16,858 nt of DNA from an uncultured Lachnospiraceae bacterium (GTDB lineage: Bacteria > Bacillota_A > Clostridia > TANB77 > CAG-508): the NCBI GenBank assembly GCA_947165105.1, contig CAMUZC010000030.1, forward strand, positions 1-16,858, in the 5' to 3' direction. The notes under the pieces were generated by a model. It ran no database searches. It was not told the DNA's origin and saw nothing but the letters and a program-made list of their open reading frames with translations. Below are positions 13,536 through 16,858 of the stretch, one piece after another. Numbering within the stretch: the stretch's first letter is position 1; every line of letters begins with the position of its first letter. Position numbers and translations under genes: made by a program.

Positions 13536-14780
13536 ATGGAAGAAAAATATAGCGCTGCATTAGAATGCTTAAAGAAATATAATCAAGAGCATCTTTTAAA
13601 TAATTATGAAAAATTATCAGATGAAAACAAACAAAAATTATTAGACCAAATTTTAACAATTGATTTTAAACAAATAAAAGAATTATATGAATCAACAAAA
13701 ATAGAAGTAAGTTTTGCAAATGACAAAATTGAACCTATTGATTATGTTGATAAATCAGCTTTATCAGCAGATGAACTTAAAAAATACAATGATTTAGGTG
13801 AAAATGCTATCAAATTAGGAAAATATGCTGTAGTAACAATGGCTGGTGGACAAGGAACAAGATTAGGACATAGTGGACCTAAAGGTACATTTAAATTGGA
13901 CCTAAATCCTGAAAAGTCAATATTTGAAATATTAACAGACTCATTAAAAGCAAATAATGAAAAATATAATGTAATAATTCCATGGTATATAATGACAAGT
14001 AGAGAAAATAATGAACAAACAGAAAATTTCTTCAAAGAGAACAACTACTTTGGATATGAACCATCAGCTATTACATTCTTCAAACAAGGTGAATTACCAA
14101 TGTGTAGTGAAGATGGAAAATTATTAATTGACGAAACAGGGGTAATAAAAGAAGCTGCCGATGGACATGGAGGAATTTTCGAATCAATGAGAAAAAATGG
14201 CATAATCCATGACATGAAAACAAGAGGAATTGAATGGGCATTTATAGGACCAGTAGATAACATTTTAGTAAAAATGGTAGATCCTACTTTATTAGGAGTA
14301 GCATTAGATAAAAATGTTTTAGCAGCCGGTAAAAGTGTTGTAAAAGCTGGACCAAAAGAAAAAGTTGGAGTATTCTGCAAAAGAAATGGAAAACCAGGTG
14401 TTGTAGAATATACAGAAATAACAACAGATTTAGCTGAAGCTGTGAACGAACAAGGTGAATTAGTATTTGGAGAATCACATATAAACTGTAATTTATTTAA
14501 TGTAAATGCAATAGAAGAAGTTAGCAATAAAAAATTACCATATCACAGTGCACACAAAAAAGCAAAATATATTGATGAAAACGGAAATCTTGTAGTTCCA
14601 GAAAAACCAAACGCATACAAATTTGAGTCATTTATTTTTGATGCATTTGATATGCTAGAAGATATGGCAATTTTAAGAGTAAAAAGAGAAGAAGAATTTG
14701 CACCAGTTAAAAATGCTGAAGGAAATGATAGTCCTGAAACAGCAATAAAATTATATAAAGATTTTTACGGAATTAATTAA
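13536..14780 (+). CDS. UDPGP-family uridylyltransferase, eukaryotic UDP-GlcNAc pyrophosphorylase-like
   Basis: A 414-residue nucleotidyltransferase that would make a UDP-sugar and pyrophosphate from UTP and a sugar 1-phosphate. The nucleotide-binding signature is MAGGQGTRLGHSGPKGTFKL (102-121), followed by IPWYIMTS (148-155), FFKQGELPMC (181-190), GHGGIFESM (210-218), FIGPVDNILVKMVDPTLLG (236-254), AGPKEKVGVF (271-280), the HINCNLFNVN block (315-324), NAYKFESFIFDAF (359-371) and KREEEFAPVKNAEGNDSPETA (383-403). The order and spacing are those of the eukaryotic UAP1/AGX family rather than GlmU or GalU. Which sugar is used cannot be fixed by eye; UDP-GlcNAc or UDP-GalNAc is favoured. An upstream in-frame TTG (13518) is rejected because AAAGGAG (13521-13527) precedes the ATG at 13536 by 8 bases. 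A perfect terminator follows. Confidence 0.92.
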   Translation: MEEKYSAALECLKKYNQEHLLNNYEKLSDENKQKLLDQILTIDFKQIKELYESTKIEVSFANDKIEPIDYVDKSALSADELKKYNDLGENAIKLGKYAVVTMAGGQGTRLGHSGPKGTFKLDLNPEKSIFEILTDSLKANNEKYNVIIPWYIMTSRENNEQTENFFKENNYFGYEPSAITFFKQGELPMCSEDGKLLIDETGVIKEAADGHGGIFESMRKNGIIHDMKTRGIEWAFIGPVDNILVKMVDPTLLGVALDKNVLAAGKSVVKAGPKEKVGVFCKRNGKPGVVEYTEITTDLAEAVNEQGELVFGESHINCNLFNVNAIEEVSNKKLPYHSAHKKAKYIDENGNLVVPEKPNAYKFESFIFDAFDMLEDMAILRVKREEEFAPVKNAEGNDSPETAIKLYKDFYGIN

Positions 14781-14785
14781 ATAAT

Positions 14786-14823
14786 AAAAACAATTCAAAA
14801 TAAAATTTTGAATTGTTTTTTTA
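14786..14823 (+). terminator. Intrinsic terminator of the pyrophosphorylase gene
   Basis: Perfect 16-bp arms (14786-14801 and 14805-14820) with a 3-base AAA loop are followed by further T residues. The hairpin begins 6 bases after the stop codon. Confidence 0.93.
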
Positions 14824-14935
14824 TCTTTACAAAAAATAAAAGATATGTGATAATTATAAATAGGACTAAATATTTAAGAATAAATTAAAAGCAGAAATAT
14901 TATAATTAAAATAAAAAGGAATGTTGGAGTAAATT

Positions 14936-16855
14936 ATGGATAATGAAGAAAAAAGAGATACAAGTGGAGACACAAAAGTTTTTCAAGTAATTCGTAGAGA
15001 AGATATTGAAAGAGAAAAGAAAAGACAAGCAATAGAAAAAGAAAATATTAATAAAAATAAAAATGAGAATGAAATAAAAAATAAAAAAGAAAATATAACA
15101 CATAATCAAAATGGTTCAAATAAGGTGAAGGAAAACACAGCGAAAACAGTCAATGAAAAAGCATCAGTGAAAGTACCAGTAACAACTCAAAAAACGGCTG
15201 TAAAAGTTCAGCCTAAAATACCTCAAGGTAAACCAATGGAAAATACGAAACCAAATGTATCACCAAAGGTGCAGCCTAAAATACAATCAAATGAAACAAC
15301 AGTCGTTAAGCAGAAAACACAACAAACAATACAAACAAATTCACAAGTAAAATATAACAATTATGAACAAAAAAACAAAAATGAGAAACTTAATGATTAT
15401 CAATCAAATTCAAAAAATAAAAACCAAACATTTTTAAAAGCAATATTATTAATAATTATATTCATACTTATAGCGATAATTATATCAACAATATTTGGTG
15501 TAGTAAATTTAAACAATAATAAGATCATTAATGGTATAAAAATTAACAATATCAATGTATCGAATTTAACAAAAGAAGATGCTATAAACAGGTTAAATGC
15601 TAATTTGAATAATAATGATACGAATATTATAACAATAAAAAGAAATGATTATGAAAAACAAATAAGACTAAAAGACATAAAAGGGAAATTCGACGTAGAA
15701 AGCTCTGTTAATGATGCGTATAATATTGGTAGAGAAAAAGACCTTGTATCGAATAATTACAAAATAATTGGGATGCTAATAGCAGGAACAAATTTGAATG
15801 CAAACTTTACATATGATGAACAATTATTAGAAGAAAAGATAGATGAAATAAGCTTAGAAATGCCAGACTTAGCAATGGATTCATCATACATAATAGAAGG
15901 TAATAAGTTAATAATAAAAAATAGCACAGAAGGAATCAAAATTCAAAAAGATAGTTTTAAACAAAGTTTAATAAATGCATTTTCAGGCTCACAAAAAGAA
16001 TTCGAATTACCAGTAGAAAAAGCAGAAAAGCAAGAAATAAATATACAAAAAATACATGATGAAATATACAAAGAACCAGTAAATGCATACTATACGACAG
16101 AACCATTCAAAGTATATAAAGAGGAATATGGACTTGATTTTGCAATAAGTGTTGAACAAGCAACACAAATGTTACAAGAAAATAAAACAGAATATGAAAT
16201 AGACCTAAAAGAAATAAAACCACAGATAACGGTAGAAGATTTAGGAGATGCTGCATTCCCAGATACATTAGCAACATTCACAACAACATATGGTACAGCT
16301 GATGTAAACAGAAATGCTAATATAGCACTAGCTGCGCAAAGTATAAATAGTGTGGTAGTAATGCCAGGTGAAACATTTTCATATAATGATCTAATTGGAG
16401 AATGTTCAACTGCAAGAGGATACAAAGCTTCAACAATATATCTAAACGGAAAATTATCAACAGGAATTGGTGGAGGAATATGTCAAGTATCAACAACACT
16501 ATATAATGCAGTGCTAAGAGCAAATCTTGAAATCGTACAAAGAAGAAATCATTCTTTAGGAGTAACATATGTTCCAGCAGGCCAAGATGCGATGGTAAAC
16601 ATAGGAACATCTGATTTTAAATTTAAAAATAACAGAGAATATCCTGTAAAAGTTGTTGCATATGTAAATCCAGGAAGTGTAACATGTGCAATAAAAGGAT
16701 TAAAACAAGAAACAGAATATGAAGTAAAATTGGAATCAAGAACAATAGAAAAAACAGATGTAAAATATAAAGTTGAAACATATAAAGTTTTATATTTAAA
16801 TGGAAAAGTTGTTTCTAGAACTTGGTTGTCTACGGATACATATAAAAATCATTAG
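14936..16855 (+). CDS. Membrane-anchored VanW-family protein with peptidoglycan-binding-like domain
   Basis: A complete 639-residue protein that ends 3 bases before the window edge. Residues 1-166 are cytoplasmic, very rich in K, N, Q and E, with a repeated VQPKI unit (91-95 and 112-116) and no clear fold. Residues 167-190 form the membrane span. The outside part has a PG_binding_4/YoaR-like region (about 195-440), then the VanW domain (about 445-590): NRNANIALAAQSIN, VMPGETFSYNDLIGE (475-489), GGGICQVSTTLYNAVLRA (512-529) and RRNHSLGVTYVPAGQDA (536-552). The C-terminal tail (600-637) may be the start of a G5-like module. VanW proteins occur beside vancomycin resistance genes, but this architecture is common in Clostridia without resistance, and no van genes are near, so a general cell-wall role is more likely. 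TTGGAG about 8 bases upstream supports the ATG at 14936. I could not define a convincing promoter in 14824-14935. Confidence 0.93.
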   Translation: MDNEEKRDTSGDTKVFQVIRREDIEREKKRQAIEKENINKNKNENEIKNKKENITHNQNGSNKVKENTAKTVNEKASVKVPVTTQKTAVKVQPKIPQGKPMENTKPNVSPKVQPKIQSNETTVVKQKTQQTIQTNSQVKYNNYEQKNKNEKLNDYQSNSKNKNQTFLKAILLIIIFILIAIIISTIFGVVNLNNNKIINGIKINNINVSNLTKEDAINRLNANLNNNDTNIITIKRNDYEKQIRLKDIKGKFDVESSVNDAYNIGREKDLVSNNYKIIGMLIAGTNLNANFTYDEQLLEEKIDEISLEMPDLAMDSSYIIEGNKLIIKNSTEGIKIQKDSFKQSLINAFSGSQKEFELPVEKAEKQEINIQKIHDEIYKEPVNAYYTTEPFKVYKEEYGLDFAISVEQATQMLQENKTEYEIDLKEIKPQITVEDLGDAAFPDTLATFTTTYGTADVNRNANIALAAQSINSVVVMPGETFSYNDLIGECSTARGYKASTIYLNGKLSTGIGGGICQVSTTLYNAVLRANLEIVQRRNHSLGVTYVPAGQDAMVNIGTSDFKFKNNREYPVKVVAYVNPGSVTCAIKGLKQETEYEVKLESRTIEKTDVKYKVETYKVLYLNGKVVSRTWLSTDTYKNH

Positions 16856-16858
16856 AAA

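Noticed and set aside
14045..14527. A 160-residue minus-strand frame antisense to the pyrophosphorylase gene, and similar long antisense frames elsewhere (for example 7842-8243 and 16090-16425).
   Set aside because: They lie wholly within well-supported genes, lack ribosome binding sites and encode no recognisable protein; AT-rich codon use opens such frames by chance.
14936..16855. VanW protein as a vancomycin resistance gene.
   Set aside because: There are no vanA/B-type ligase, vanH or vanX genes nearby, and membrane-anchored PG_binding_4-VanW proteins are common in Clostridia as ordinary envelope proteins.

Overview
The window is very AT-rich chromosomal DNA from a spore-forming, probably strictly anaerobic Firmicute of the Clostridia type. 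Three things point there: the low GC content, purine-rich AGGAGG-type ribosome binding sites, and a set of endospore genes (a GerMN-domain protein, abrB, spmA, spmB, spoIIR) beside a radical-type 2-hydroxyacyl-CoA dehydratase activase relative that is usual in anaerobes. I see no insertion sequence, phage gene, CRISPR array, tRNA or rRNA. Most of the window looks like ordinary core genome.

Layout. (1) 1-125: simple AT repeat and a terminator. (2) 126-4439 (-): a 1437-residue iron-sulfur ATPase fusion with tandem BcrAD/BadFG activase domains, a cysteine cluster and an HgdB-like region, with a clear promoter at 4483-4511. (3) 4688-5245 (+): a membrane-anchored GerMN-domain protein. It converges on a 60-residue lysine-rich candidate small gene (5335-5517, -), and the two share a hairpin terminator. 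(4) 5579-7523: trmN6(yabB)-rsmI(yabC) facing abrB. This is the gene order and orientation known from Bacillus subtilis, without yazA. (5) 7669-8797: the spore maturation pair spmA-spmB. (6) 8798-9240: 443 bases without a recognised gene. They hold a long terminator hairpin with a promoter inside it, a candidate 26-residue membrane peptide and a roughly 200-nt segment closed by a 17-bp inverted repeat. (7) 9241-11925 (-): murA, walJ(yycJ), rlmH, where walJ-rlmH proximity also recalls Bacillus. (8) 12141-12761 (-): spoIIR, divergent from an unrecognised 166-residue gene (12964-13464, +). (9) 13536-14780 (+): a eukaryotic-type UDP-sugar pyrophosphorylase. (10) 14936-16855 (+): a membrane-anchored VanW-family protein.

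Functional themes are sporulation and its control, cell envelope synthesis (MurA, UDP-sugar pyrophosphorylase, VanW protein, WalJ) and RNA modification (TrmN6, RsmI, RlmH). The strongest regulatory signal is the Spo0A-box-like heptamer TGTCGAA. It occurs in three intergenic regions, each next to a TTGACA-17 promoter. Two of these promoters share a further upstream element, CGAACGATTT, offset by exactly 10 bp. They drive the unknown 166-residue gene and the 26-residue peptide, so these two may be co-regulated. All calls come from reading the sequence; no database search was run.
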